Assembly (NCBI RefSeq): GCF_012935695.1
Contig: NZ_CP052859.1
Location: 4,877,001 to 4,941,000, forward strand
Length of the DNA stretch: 64,000 nucleotides
Direction of reading: 5' to 3'
Source: Pseudomonas sp. ADAK18
Lineage (GTDB): Bacteria > Pseudomonadota > Gammaproteobacteria > Pseudomonadales > Pseudomonadaceae
Below the pieces are notes generated by a model. The model saw only the letters and a list, made by a program, of their open reading frames with translations, was not told the DNA's origin and ran no database searches. Within the stretch, counting starts at the first letter, position 1; every line of letters begins with the position of its first letter. Made by a program: the position numbers and the translations under genes. Shown here piece after piece: positions 8,039 through 16,703 of the stretch.

Positions 8039-9931
8039 ATGAGCCGCCTTCGCTTCGCCCTGCCCCTTCTTCTGCTATCCGCCACTGACCTGCTCGCCGA
8101 CAGCTTTGAGCGCGACGACGCCCTGAAGCTGCCCGATGTGGTGATCAGCGCCAACCGCCAAGTTCAGGCACGTAATGACAGTAGCGCGGCTAACACAGTG
8201 TTCACCCGTGATGATATCGAGCGCTTGCAGCCCACCAGCGTGAGCGACCTACTCAGCCGGGTGCCTGGCGTACAGGTGGCGCAAAGTGGCGGACGTGGCA
8301 GCCAGACTAACGTTTACATTCGCGGTACCGCGACGGCCCAAAGCCTGGTGCTGGTGGATGGCCAACGTATCAGCAGCTCAACCTCCGGCACCAGCAATCT
8401 GCAATACCTCAATATCCAGCAGATTGAACGCGTGGAAGTACTGCGCGGCTCGCGCTCGGTGATCTACGGCAGCGATGCGATTGGCGGGGTGATTCAGATT
8501 TTCACCCGACGTAATACCGAGGCTGGCGTACAGCCAACTATCCACGTCGGCTTTGGCAGCAACCAGACGTGGGAGCGTAGCCTGGGCCTGTCCGGCGGTG
8601 ATGAACAGACCCGCTTCAGCCTCGGCGCCAGCCTTGATGACACCGCCGGCATCAACCGCACTCACACCTCGTACCCCAGCGATAACGATCATGACGCTTA
8701 TCGCAATCAGTCCGTCAGTTTCAGCCTGAGTCATGCCTTCAATGACAACATTGAGGCGGGCCTGAATGTGCTCGATAACCGTGGTAAAAGCGAATTCGAT
8801 AACCCGTTTGGACGCTATGACGCGAACTATCAGGTTTTCCAGCAAAAGCCTTACACCCACTTTACCGTAAGCGGCGTGAGCAGCTACGTCGACGCTCGCA
8901 TCAACGACGTCTGGAAGTCCCGCGTAGAGTTGGGCCATAGCGAAAACCGTGAGGAAACCCTCGATAAGCTCAGCGACGACCGGAGTGTGTTCAATACCTA
9001 CCGCAACTCGCTGAACTGGCAAAACGACCTGACCCTCAATGATCAGAACAGCCTGATCCTGGGCGGCGATTGGTATGAAGACCGGGTCAACAGCAGCACC
9101 GTGCTCGCCGAAGACAGTCGCTGGAACCGTGCTGCGTTTATCCAGCACCGCTTTCAAGGGCAGTATTTTTCCACCGAACTGGGACTGCGCCGTGACCAGA
9201 ATCAGCAGTTTGGCGGCCAGAACAGCTGGAGCGGCACCCTCACCTTGCCCCTCAATGCCGACAATGACCTGCTGTGGAGCTACAGCGAGGGGTTTCGTGC
9301 CCCAACGTTCAACGACCTCTACTACCCGAACGACAATGGCTTTAAAAACAGCAACCCGAACCTGAAACCCGAAACGTCAAAAAGCTACGAAGTGCAATGG
9401 CGCAGCCAGCTCAGCGACACCAGCCGCCTGGAAGCCTCGCTGTACCGGACCGACATCAAAGACGCGATCGTGTTCGGCAGCAACGGCCCGCAGAACGTTG
9501 CCACAGCACGCATCAACAGCTTCGAAGCCGCGCTCAAGCAAGAACTGTTCGGCTGGCAGAGCAGCCTCGCAATCGCACTGATTGACCCACGAGACCGCGA
9601 CAGCGGGCATACCCTGACTCGCCGTGCCAGACGCACCTTGAGTCTGGACCTCGACCGTCAGTTCAATCAGTTTGGTGTCGGCGCTAGCTGGCAAACGGTG
9701 AGCAGCAGCTACGACGACCCGAAGAACCAGCAACCTATCGGCGGATATGGCTTGCTCGGACTACGGGGCAGTTGGACGCTCAATCGTGAGATCAAACTGG
9801 ACATGAAGGTCGATAACCTGTTGAACAAGGAATACACCCGCGCGCTGTATCAGTATCAAGGTACGCAGTATGGCTACCGCGAAGAAGGTCGGGCGTTGAT
9901 GTTTGGGGTGACCTGGACGCCGCAGCTCTAA
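8039..9931 (+). CDS. btuB: TonB-dependent vitamin B12 (cobalamin) outer-membrane receptor
   Basis: A 630-residue protein. It has a signal peptide of about 20 residues (RFALPLLLLSATDLLA), then a TonB-box-like segment LPDVVISA, the plug domain (about 45-150: LSRVPGVQVAQSGGRGSQTN and LVLVDGQRISSS) and a 22-strand beta barrel to the end. Overall resemblance is to BtuB, which takes up cobalamins with energy from TonB-ExbBD. The convergent neighbour is a BtuF-like binding protein, which supports the assignment. I looked for a cobalamin riboswitch in the 247 bases upstream and did not see one; a palindrome and a REP fill that space. Confidence 0.88.
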   Translation: MSRLRFALPLLLLSATDLLADSFERDDALKLPDVVISANRQVQARNDSSAANTVFTRDDIERLQPTSVSDLLSRVPGVQVAQSGGRGSQTNVYIRGTATAQSLVLVDGQRISSSTSGTSNLQYLNIQQIERVEVLRGSRSVIYGSDAIGGVIQIFTRRNTEAGVQPTIHVGFGSNQTWERSLGLSGGDEQTRFSLGASLDDTAGINRTHTSYPSDNDHDAYRNQSVSFSLSHAFNDNIEAGLNVLDNRGKSEFDNPFGRYDANYQVFQQKPYTHFTVSGVSSYVDARINDVWKSRVELGHSENREETLDKLSDDRSVFNTYRNSLNWQNDLTLNDQNSLILGGDWYEDRVNSSTVLAEDSRWNRAAFIQHRFQGQYFSTELGLRRDQNQQFGGQNSWSGTLTLPLNADNDLLWSYSEGFRAPTFNDLYYPNDNGFKNSNPNLKPETSKSYEVQWRSQLSDTSRLEASLYRTDIKDAIVFGSNGPQNVATARINSFEAALKQELFGWQSSLAIALIDPRDRDSGHTLTRRARRTLSLDLDRQFNQFGVGASWQTVSSSYDDPKNQQPIGGYGLLGLRGSWTLNREIKLDMKVDNLLNKEYTRALYQYQGTQYGYREEGRALMFGVTWTPQL

Positions 9932-9960
9932 GCTGATGGATCCGCTGCCTGGGCTGACGC

Positions 9961-10030
9961 TATCGCGGGCAAGCCCGGCTCCCACAGTTGATCGAGTTGC
10001 CTGGACGTGTGGGAGCTGGCTTGCCTGCGA
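9961..10030. repeat. REPIN (inverted REP pair) between btuB and btuF
   Basis: The left REP (TATCGCGGGCAAGCCCGGCT then CCCAC) and the right REP (GTGGGAGCTGGCTTGCCTGC then GA) face each other across about 23 bases. REPINs are non-autonomous elements mobilised in trans by RAYT transposases. Lying between two convergent genes, it can also act as a bidirectional transcription stop. Confidence 0.85.
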
Positions 10031-10038
10031 AAGCGGTC

Positions 10039-10836
10039 TCAAAGACCCGGCGCAATTACCTGACACAACCTGGCCACCGCCTCCAACATCTGCCCACTGG
10101 GCCGTTCCAGCCCCTTGTCCGGCACCAGCAACAAGTGCCCTTGGGCCACCGCCGCCACCTGCGGCCAAGCCTTCCACGCATCCAACTGCACCTGGTCACC
10201 CGCCAGAATCACCTCGGGATTGCGCTGCAACACCGATTCGATACTGACCTGCGGCGCCGGCAGCTTGAGGTCATCGAACACATTACGCGCCCCGCACACG
10301 CTCAACGCATCACTGATGATCTGCCCACCGCCCACGGTGTACAGCGGCTGATTCCACACCTGATAAAACACCCGCAACGGCTCTGCTCGATGGTAACGCT
10401 GACGCAATCCATCAAGACGCTGGCGCAATTGTGCAGCCAGTTGCCGGCCGGCTTCAGCACGCCCCAATTGCTGGGCAATAGCTTCGACCTGAGTGGTCAG
10501 TTGTTCGAGGCTATGGGGCTCGGCCACGTAGACCGGGATATTGAGGCGCTGGAGCTGCTCACGCTGAGCCGGTCCGACGCTGCCGGGCCACAGCAGTATC
10601 AGGTCTGGTTTGAGGCTGAGGAGTTGTTCCACGTCCAACTGGCCGTAACGCCCGACAGAGGCCACGTGCGCCAGTTGTGCAGGCCGATCACCGGCATCGA
10701 GCACGCCCACCAGCAAATTGGCAGCGCCCAACTCAACGACGATTTCAGACAGGGATGGAGCGAGGCTGACCACGCGCTGCACAGCGCCGGCCGACACGCT
10801 GACGGCCAGCAGCAAAACCGCCAGCCAAGCGCGCAT
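10039..10836 (-). CDS. btuF: cobalamin ABC transporter substrate-binding protein (BtuF-like)
   Basis: 265 residues with a signal peptide (AWLAVLLLAVSVSAGA), then RVVSLAPSLSEIVVELGAAN, the opening of class III periplasmic binding proteins of the BtuF/FecB type. LKPDLILLWPG lies in the first lobe, and a long helix should connect the lobes. BtuF-like proteins deliver vitamin B12 to BtuCD; no BtuC or BtuD gene is in this window, so it may serve a remote permease. The ATG at 10836 shares its A with the stop of the upstream membrane-protein gene. A TTG one codon earlier is less likely. It is convergent with btuB. Confidence 0.82.
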   Translation of the reverse strand: MRAWLAVLLLAVSVSAGAVQRVVSLAPSLSEIVVELGAANLLVGVLDAGDRPAQLAHVASVGRYGQLDVEQLLSLKPDLILLWPGSVGPAQREQLQRLNIPVYVAEPHSLEQLTTQVEAIAQQLGRAEAGRQLAAQLRQRLDGLRQRYHRAEPLRVFYQVWNQPLYTVGGGQIISDALSVCGARNVFDDLKLPAPQVSIESVLQRNPEVILAGDQVQLDAWKAWPQVAAVAQGHLLLVPDKGLERPSGQMLEAVARLCQVIAPGL

Positions 10837-11255
10837 CAACCCAACTGACGCGGAATGCGGTAGAGGTAGAACAGCACCAGGGTCGACAGCGCCAATAGAA
10901 ACAGCGGCACCGCTTCCAGGCCGACGAATACCGCCAGCGCGCCGATCCAGGCCGGCAACGCAGCAATCAGCAACGCCATGCGCCGACGGGCCGCCAGAGT
11001 GATCCAGGCAGCCGGCTCTTCAGGGGTATCGAGGGCTTTTTGCGTATTGATCAGCGCGTGTTTATAGCCATTGAAATAGCGCAGGCTGACAAACATCGAC
11101 GCCACCCCGGCGATAAACAACGGCATGGCCAGCACCGGCAACAGCGGCTCGGTCTTGCCAAACACCAGGTTGATCACGAACAACGGCAGCAGCGCCAGGG
11201 CCAGGTACTGCCACCAGTTGACGGAAAGTCGCCGCCGGACTTGGCCACGGGTCAC
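10836..11255 (-). CDS. small inner-membrane protein of unknown function
   Basis: 139 residues with a GTG start overlapping the ribA stop (GTGA). Hydropathy suggests four membrane segments in two pairs: [20 protein letters not shown] and [20 protein letters not shown], then after a loop [20 protein letters not shown] and [17 protein letters not shown] do not recognise a named family; a homologue occupies the same place between ribA and the B12-binding protein in P. aeruginosa as I recall. Tight coupling to ribA and btuF suggests a shared transcript, not necessarily a shared function. Confidence 0.75.
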   Translation of the reverse strand: MTRGQVRRRLSVNWWQYLALALLPLFVINLVFGKTEPLLPVLAMPLFIAGVASMFVSLRYFNGYKHALINTQKALDTPEEPAAWITLAARRRMALLIAALPAWIGALAVFVGLEAVPLFLLALSTLVLFYLYRIPRQLG

Positions 11256-11869
11256 GCCCGGTCGGCCTCGCCCTGATGTTCGTTGCCCATCATGTGGTCA
11301 AGCTTGCTGGCCTTGGTAGCCAGGTAGAGCTTGTTGTGCGGGTTGTGGCCGGTGTGCAGCGGCACACGCTCGGCAACGGTGATGCCCATGTCCGTCAAGG
11401 CTTTGACCTTGCGCGGGTTGTTGGTCATCAAGCGCAGGGACTTGACGCCCAGGTGCTCAAGCATCGGCAGGCAGATGGCGTAGTCACGCTGATCGGCGGC
11501 AAAGCCCAGGCGCTCGTTGGCTTCAACGGTGTCGGCGCCGCCGTCTTGCAGCTCGTAGGCGCGAATCTTGTTCAACAGGCCAATGCCACGGCCTTCCTGG
11601 CGCAAATACAGCAACACGCCACGGCCTTCGCGGGCAATGGCCTGCATTGCGGCTTCCAACTGCGAGCCACAGTCACAACGCTGGCTGAACAAGGCATCGC
11701 CGGTCAGGCATTCGGAGTGCAAACGACCGAGCACTGGGGCGCCGTCGGCCACATCACCCAGGCTGAGGACGACATGTTCGCGCCCGGTGGCTTCTTCAAG
11801 AAAACCGTGCATGGTGAACTGGGCAAAGGGGGTAGGCAGCTTGGAAGCGGCGACGAAAACGACGGGCAC
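11252..11869 (-). CDS. ribA: GTP cyclohydrolase II
   Basis: A 205-residue enzyme with the zinc site intact: [20 protein letters not shown] holds the three cysteine ligands. [20 protein letters not shown] forms the GTP-binding and catalytic region. It opens GTP to 2,5-diamino-6-ribosylamino-pyrimidinone phosphate, the first step of riboflavin synthesis. The start is GTG (11869), with AGGAG about seven bases upstream; no ATG fits. It matters here because the RibBA-like protein at 14898-15989 has lost these cysteines, leaving this gene as the likely sole GTP cyclohydrolase II in the window. It is followed by a coupled membrane-protein gene. Confidence 0.96.
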   Translation of the reverse strand: MPVVFVAASKLPTPFAQFTMHGFLEEATGREHVVLSLGDVADGAPVLGRLHSECLTGDALFSQRCDCGSQLEAAMQAIAREGRGVLLYLRQEGRGIGLLNKIRAYELQDGGADTVEANERLGFAADQRDYAICLPMLEHLGVKSLRLMTNNPRKVKALTDMGITVAERVPLHTGHNPHNKLYLATKASKLDHMMGNEHQGEADRA

Positions 11870-11998
11870 CGTGTGCTCCTGATTTCAAATTACACAGAGG
11901 CGTGCATTGTAACAGCACGTTCCTACAGACGCTTAAGCTGAATTATCGCTGATAAAGATCAATACGTTTGATTGGCCTTTGTCCTGGTTCTATGGGCG

Positions 11999-12727
11999 TC
12001 AGAACGGGTACGGCTGGTTCCAGCGCTCGAAAATAGGCTTCAACTCGCCATTTTTCACCAGGACCTCCATGCGCAGGTCAAACAGCGTGCGCAGTGCCTG
12101 GCCCCGTTCATTGTCGGCAAACCCGAGGAACAACGGCAGTTCGGCGATATGAGTGAGTTTGAACAGTGAGGGGTCAGGAGCCTGAACCAGGAGGAAGCGC
12201 GCCTCGGTCAGGGCGTCGATATAGAAGTCAGCGCGCCCGTACTGCAGCATCGACAAAATGCCGTTGCGACGCTCGATCTGCTTGAAGGTGTGGATATTGG
12301 GCAAGTACTCGTTGTACTTATAGCCCCGCACCCAGGCGAGGCGGTAGGTGCCCAAGGTGGCCAAGGTCGGTGCCGGGGTGGTCGCCAACCCCAGCGCATA
12401 AATATGATCGGAATCGAAGTTCCAGTGAGGGTACAACACACCCGTGGCTTCATCACGGTAGGAGCCGACCCACGCATCCACCTCGCCCCGCTGGGCCAGA
12501 CCGACCGAACGCGTGTACGGTTCGGTACGCGCCTGAACCTTGACCCCAAGCGGCTCAAAGATGTGTCGCAATACATCCCAGGCCAGACCGCTGCCGTCGG
12601 CGTTGGTGTAGTCGTTCCAGGCTTCGCTGGCCAGACGGATCTCACTGGGCACCACAGGAATTTCATCCGCCCACACCGAAGACACCCCTACACACAGCAG
12701 GATCAACAGCCAGCGGCGAACATCCAT
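11999..12727 (-). CDS. periplasmic solute-binding protein, family 3
   Basis: 242 residues with a signal peptide (MDVRRWLLILLCVGVSSVWA). The SBP_bac_3 fold is visible in IRLASEAWNDYTNADGSGLA, RGEVDAWVGSYRDEA and GRADFYIDALTEA; no lipobox is present. Proteins of this shape bind amino acids or related small molecules, but there is no ABC permease or ATPase beside it, so it may be an orphan sensor-type binding protein. The ATG at 12727 is chosen because TGAGG lies about nine bases upstream and the signal peptide starts there. It lies between ribA and thiL, where pgpA might have been expected. Confidence 0.8.
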   Translation of the reverse strand: MDVRRWLLILLCVGVSSVWADEIPVVPSEIRLASEAWNDYTNADGSGLAWDVLRHIFEPLGVKVQARTEPYTRSVGLAQRGEVDAWVGSYRDEATGVLYPHWNFDSDHIYALGLATTPAPTLATLGTYRLAWVRGYKYNEYLPNIHTFKQIERRNGILSMLQYGRADFYIDALTEARFLLVQAPDPSLFKLTHIAELPLFLGFADNERGQALRTLFDLRMEVLVKNGELKPIFERWNQPYPF

Positions 12728-12778
12728 ATCAATGACCTCACGTAAAACACCACACATGCCGAGCATCAGCCAATAGCA

Positions 12779-12853
12779 CTACGTAACGCAACAAAGGGTA
12801 GCGCAACCGGCGGCCCTCAGGCACCCGAGGCCTTGGGCAGGGTGACCGGTTAC
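12779..12853 (-). pseudogene. pgpA: possible N-terminal remnant of pgpA after thiL
   Basis: Overlapping the thiL stop, the minus strand encodes VTGHPAQGLGCLRAAG and then stops after 24 codons. From memory, Pseudomonas PgpA begins V/MTDHPxQVP at exactly this overlap with thiL, so VTGHPAQ could be a relic whose GTG start became GTA. The rest of the gene is absent. The match covers few residues and rests on recall, so this is only a suggestion. Confidence 0.25.
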
Positions 12854-13815
12854 AGCGTCTCGCGAAAATGCTGATAACCGCGAATGGCGGGAGTGATGTC
12901 TTGCCCGGCGGCATCCAGCAGGGCCACGCCCTGTCCCGGTACCACACGGCCGATCACATGAATCGGCCAACCGCCGGCCAGCAACGGCGCCAGCTCCGCA
13001 GGTGGCAAGGTGAAGGCCAGCACGTAGTCGTCGCCACCGCTCAAGGCCGCGTCACGGGCGCCATCGTCGCCCAGAAACGCCAGCAGCGGCGCGGACAACG
13101 GCAGTTTCTGCCGCTCGATGAGCAAACTGACCGATGAGGCCTTGGCGATATGCCCGCAATCGGCCAAAAGACCGTCGGAAATATCCAGCGCGGACGTAGC
13201 CTTCCCGCGTAAAGCCAGGCCCAAGGCCAACTGTGGTTGCGGCGACCAATAGTGAGCGAGCAGCGGCTCAGCAATGGATGCCTCCGCGCTGCGTTGCCCC
13301 AGCACCAGCGGCAAGGCACCGGCGGCATTACCCAGTTCACCGCCAACACACAGCAGGTCACCCGGCCGCGCGCCGCTACGAGTCAACGCCAACCCCGCCG
13401 GCACCCGGCCAAACACCGTCAGGGTCAGGCTCAGCGGCCCACGGGTGGTATCACCGCCCACCAGGCCCACCCTGCAACTCTGCGCCATGGTGTTCAAACC
13501 CTGGGCATAGCGTTGCAGCCAATCGGCATCAACCGTCGGGGAGGTCAGAGCAAGGGTAAAGGCAAGCGGATGGGCGCCCATGGCCGCCAGATCGCTGACT
13601 GCCACGGCCAGCGAGCGCTGGCCGAGCAGAAACGGATCGCAGGGGTCGGCAAAATGCACGCCAGCCACCAGGGTATCGGTGGAAATCGCCAGCTGTTCCC
13701 CAGGAGGAACCGCCAGCAAGGCGCAGTCATCGCCGATCCCCAGTGCAATGCCTTCGCCGCCTTGCGCACAGGGCGCGGCAGCGAAGTATTTGCGGATCAG
13801 CTCAAACTCGCCCAT
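12850..13815 (-). CDS. thiL: thiamine-monophosphate kinase
   Basis: 321 residues of the AIR-synthase/PurM-like fold. The start MGEFELIRKYF is typical. GIGDDCALL and STDTLVAGVHF hold the Mg-ATP aspartates, GLVGGDTTRG the second phosphate loop, and SALDISDGLLADCGHIAKAS the substrate region. ThiL phosphorylates thiamine monophosphate to the active cofactor thiamine diphosphate, which Dxs in this window needs. It follows nusB by 18 bases in the rib-nusB-thiL run on the minus strand. Confidence 0.96.
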   Translation of the reverse strand: MGEFELIRKYFAAAPCAQGGEGIALGIGDDCALLAVPPGEQLAISTDTLVAGVHFADPCDPFLLGQRSLAVAVSDLAAMGAHPLAFTLALTSPTVDADWLQRYAQGLNTMAQSCRVGLVGGDTTRGPLSLTLTVFGRVPAGLALTRSGARPGDLLCVGGELGNAAGALPLVLGQRSAEASIAEPLLAHYWSPQPQLALGLALRGKATSALDISDGLLADCGHIAKASSVSLLIERQKLPLSAPLLAFLGDDGARDAALSGGDDYVLAFTLPPAELAPLLAGGWPIHVIGRVVPGQGVALLDAAGQDITPAIRGYQHFRETL

Positions 13816-13833
13816 GGCTGATACAAGCGCTGA

Positions 13834-14334
13834 TTAGCGCTTGTACGCCTTCACTTCGGCTTCACGCAGGCGCGGGGCCAGCTTGTCGAGCACGCCGTTG
13901 ACGAACTTGTGACCGTCGGTAGAACCGTAGACTTTCGCCAGTTCGATGCCTTCGTTGATCACCACGCGGTACGGAACGTCGACGCGCTTGAGCAGCTCCC
14001 AGGTGGACAGGCGCAGTACGGCCAGTTCAACCGGGTCCAGCTCTTCGATGGTCAGGTCCAGGCACGGCGTCAATGCAGCGTCGATCTCCGGCAAGTTGGC
14101 CGGAACGCCGTGCAGGATGTCGTGGAAGTAGCTGGCATCGGCCAGGCTGAAATCGTTGTCGACGCGAAACTGTGCCTCGATTTCGTTCAGCGAGGTTTTC
14201 GCCATGTGGCGCTGGTACAGCGCCTGGGTCGCGAGCTGACGCGCCGCACGACGCTTTTCGCTCTTCGATGGCTTGCCGGCGTCTGCTGGGCGCGGGTCCT
14301 GGGGGTTGAACTGATCGCTGTCGTCGCTAATCAC
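13834..14334 (-). CDS. nusB: transcription antitermination factor NusB
   Basis: A 166-residue all-helical protein with [14 protein letters not shown] at the RNA-binding N-terminus and [32 protein letters not shown] at the C-terminus (quoted here in parts: the second half, [15 protein letters not shown], is the family signature). With S10 (NusE) it binds boxA RNA to promote antitermination of rRNA operons; its partner S10 is encoded at 59279-59590. The start overlaps the ribH stop by four bases, the usual ribH-nusB coupling. Confidence 0.96.
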   Translation of the reverse strand: MISDDSDQFNPQDPRPADAGKPSKSEKRRAARQLATQALYQRHMAKTSLNEIEAQFRVDNDFSLADASYFHDILHGVPANLPEIDAALTPCLDLTIEELDPVELAVLRLSTWELLKRVDVPYRVVINEGIELAKVYGSTDGHKFVNGVLDKLAPRLREAEVKAYKR

Positions 14335-14807
14335 TTGGCCTCCAACTGCGCCAGCAGGCTGACCATTTCCAGGGCGGACAGGGCAGCTTCGGCACCTTTG
14401 TTACCGGCCTTGGTGCCGGAACGTTCGATGGCTTGCTCGATGGAATCAACGGTCAGTACGCCAAAGGCGACCGGCACGCCGAACTCCATGGACACCTGGG
14501 CCAGGCCCTTGGTGCATTCGCCAGCCACGTATTCGAAGTGCGGAGTACCGCCACGAATGACCGCGCCCAGGGCGATGATCGCCGCGTATTCGCCTTGTTG
14601 TGCAACTTTCTGCGCAACCAGTGGAATTTCGAAGGCGCCAGGGGCACGGATAAGGGTGATGTCGCTTTCGCTCACACCGTGGCGAACCAGGGCGTCCACG
14701 GCACCGCTTACCAGGCTTTCAACCACAAAGCTGTTGAAGCGGCCAACCACTAGGGCATAGCGGCCTTTGGGGGCGATGAAGGTACCTTCGATGGTCTTCA
14801 GGGTCAT
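14331..14807 (-). CDS. ribH: 6,7-dimethyl-8-ribityllumazine synthase
   Basis: A 158-residue lumazine synthase. [19 protein letters not shown], the loop [34 protein letters not shown] with the active-site His, and [15 protein letters not shown] are all present. It condenses 5-amino-6-ribitylaminouracil with dihydroxybutanone phosphate, the penultimate riboflavin step, and assembles as a large homo-oligomer. It lies 90 bases after ribBX and overlaps nusB. Confidence 0.97.
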   Translation of the reverse strand: MTLKTIEGTFIAPKGRYALVVGRFNSFVVESLVSGAVDALVRHGVSESDITLIRAPGAFEIPLVAQKVAQQGEYAAIIALGAVIRGGTPHFEYVAGECTKGLAQVSMEFGVPVAFGVLTVDSIEQAIERSGTKAGNKGAEAALSALEMVSLLAQLEAK

Positions 14808-14829
14808 TCGACAAATCTCTTAAAGAGCC

Positions 14830-14852
14830 GGGGCGCGCTCAGTGCGCGCCCC
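14830..14852. other. perfect hairpin between ribBX and ribH
   Basis: GGGGCGCGC (14830-14838) and GCGCGCCCC (14844-14852) form a nine-base-pair perfect stem with a five-base loop. No U-run follows on the minus strand, so it is more likely an RNA processing or stability element in the rib transcript than a full terminator. Confidence 0.7.
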
Positions 14853-14897
14853 TCAGTGATATTTGAACCGCGAACAAGGGGTAAACAACGCCGGCCT

Positions 14898-15989
14898 TTA
14901 TTCGGAGGGCACGTATTCTACTACTTCCAGGTCGAAACCGGATATGGCATTAAATTTCATTGGCGCACTCATCAAACGCATTTTACGCACGCCCAGGTCC
15001 CGAAGGATCTGCGAACCGGCACCGACGATGCTGTAGGTGGTCGGTTTTTTCACCGGCACGTGTTCGCCCGTTTCGCGGATATGCGCCAGCAACACGTCGC
15101 CATCCAGCGGGTGACCGAGCAGCAACACCACGCCACTGCCGGCCTCGGATACTGCAGCCATCGCGGCCCGCAGGCTCCAGCGACCAGGTTGCTTGACCAT
15201 CAACAGGTCCCGCAATGGGTCCATGTTGTGCACGCGTACCAGGGTCGGCTCTTCGGCGCAGATGTTGCCCAGGGTCAGGGCCATGTGCACGTCGCCTTCC
15301 ACCGAATCACGATAGGTCACCAGGTTGAACTGGCCCAGTTCGCTGTCCAACGGCTGCTCGGCAATCCGCTGAACGGTACGTTCGTGGATCATCCGGTAGT
15401 GAATCAGGTCGGCAATGGTACCGATCTTGATGTTGTGCAGGGCCGCAAACTCTTCCAGTTCGGCGCGACGGGACATGGTGCCGTCGTCGTTCATCACTTC
15501 GCAGATCACACCGCTTGGCTCGAAACCGGCCATGCGCGCCAGGTCACAAGCGGCTTCAGTGTGACCGGCGCGAGCCAGGGTGCCGCCCGGTTGGGCCATC
15601 AGCGGGAAGATGTGACCGGGGCTGACGATGTCTTCGGCCTTGGCGTCTTTCGCGGCGGCCGCTTGCACGGTACGGGCACGGTCGGCGGCGGAGATGCCGG
15701 TGGTGACGCCGGTGGTAGCTTCAATGGACACGGTGAACTTGGTACCGAAACCCGAACCGTTGCGCGGTGCCATCAACGGCAGCTTGAGCAACTCGCAGCG
15801 CTCGCGGCTCATGGGCATGCAGATCAAACCACGAGCGTGCTTGGCCATGAAGTTGATGTGTTCAGGCTGGCAGCACTCGGCGGCCATGATCAGGTCGCCT
15901 TCATTCTCGCGGTCTTCGTCATCCATGAGGATGACCATCTTGCCTTGGCGGATGTCTTCAACCAGTTCTTCGATGCTGTTGAGCGCCAC
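14898..15989 (-). CDS. ribB: 3,4-dihydroxy-2-butanone-4-phosphate synthase fused to a degenerate GTP cyclohydrolase II domain (RibBX type)
   Basis: 363 residues. Residues 1-205 are an intact DHBP synthase: MDDEDRENEGDLIMAAE, CMPMSRERCELLKLP and GHTEAACDLARMAG carry the acidic and histidine ligands. It turns ribulose 5-phosphate into the four-carbon unit for RibH. The second half has the GTP cyclohydrolase II fold but reads VRVHNMDPLRDLLMVKQPGR where the zinc motif HSECLTGD...RCDCG should be, so all three zinc cysteines are missing and it cannot be a normal cyclohydrolase. This matches the RibBX variant described in Proteobacteria. The active RibA at 11252-11869 covers the missing step. It lies 16 bases after ribE. 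Confidence 0.95.
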   Translation of the reverse strand: MALNSIEELVEDIRQGKMVILMDDEDRENEGDLIMAAECCQPEHINFMAKHARGLICMPMSRERCELLKLPLMAPRNGSGFGTKFTVSIEATTGVTTGISAADRARTVQAAAAKDAKAEDIVSPGHIFPLMAQPGGTLARAGHTEAACDLARMAGFEPSGVICEVMNDDGTMSRRAELEEFAALHNIKIGTIADLIHYRMIHERTVQRIAEQPLDSELGQFNLVTYRDSVEGDVHMALTLGNICAEEPTLVRVHNMDPLRDLLMVKQPGRWSLRAAMAAVSEAGSGVVLLLGHPLDGDVLLAHIRETGEHVPVKKPTTYSIVGAGSQILRDLGVRKMRLMSAPMKFNAISGFDLEVVEYVPSE

Positions 15990-16005
15990 GCGGCACCCCC
16001 TTGGG

Positions 16006-16668
16006 TCAGGATTTGAGGTAGCCGTTGGCGGCTAGAAAGCTTTCGGTGATGTTCCCGGACGTTGGCTCAGCGGCCTTGTCACCCAACAACAGGCGCTCCA
16101 GGTAACGCGCCAACAAGTCCACTTCCAGGTTCACCCGGCGACCTGGCTGATACGACGCCATGATGGTTTCGCTCAGGGTGTGGGGAATGATGGTCAGTTC
16201 AAATTCGGCGCCATTGACGGCGTTCACGGTGAGGCTGGTGCCGTCGACGGTGATCGAGCCTTTATGGGCGATGTACTTGGCCAGCTCTTTGGGCGCGCGG
16301 ATACGGAATTCCACGGCACGCGCATTTTCGCTGCGGGCGACGACTTCGCCGACACCGTCGACATGACCGCTGACCAGGTGCCCACCGAGGCGGGTGGTCG
16401 GAGTCAGGGCTTTTTCCAGGTTGACCGGGCTGCCGCTCTTGAGGTCGTCCATCGCGGTGCAGTCCAGGGTTTCCCGGCTGACATCGGCGGCGAAGCCGTT
16501 GCCAGGCAACTCGATAACAGTCAGGCACACGCCGCTGACGGCGATGCTGTCGCCCAGTTTGACGTCGCTCAGGTCGAGCTTGCCGGTTTCAACCAGCAAC
16601 CGCACATCGCCGCCTTTTGGGGTCATTGCACGGATGCTGCCAATGGATTCGATAATGCCGGTGAACAT
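16006..16668 (-). CDS. ribE: riboflavin synthase, alpha chain
   Basis: 220 residues made of two tandem lumazine-binding barrels. The N-terminal signature MFTGIIESIGSI and the repeat motifs GDSIAVSGVCLTV (first barrel) and GSITVDGTSLTVNAV (second barrel) are clear. The trimer dismutates two lumazine molecules to give riboflavin and the RibH substrate. It is the third gene of the nrdR-ribD-ribE-ribBX-ribH run, with 35 bases to ribD and 16 to ribBX. GGAGGACTCC lies just upstream and provides the ribosome-binding site. Confidence 0.97.
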   Translation of the reverse strand: MFTGIIESIGSIRAMTPKGGDVRLLVETGKLDLSDVKLGDSIAVSGVCLTVIELPGNGFAADVSRETLDCTAMDDLKSGSPVNLEKALTPTTRLGGHLVSGHVDGVGEVVARSENARAVEFRIRAPKELAKYIAHKGSITVDGTSLTVNAVNGAEFELTIIPHTLSETIMASYQPGRRVNLEVDLLARYLERLLLGDKAAEPTSGNITESFLAANGYLKS

Positions 16669-16703
16669 GGAGTCCTCCTGGGGAGCTCGGCGCAGGCCGG
16701 GAA

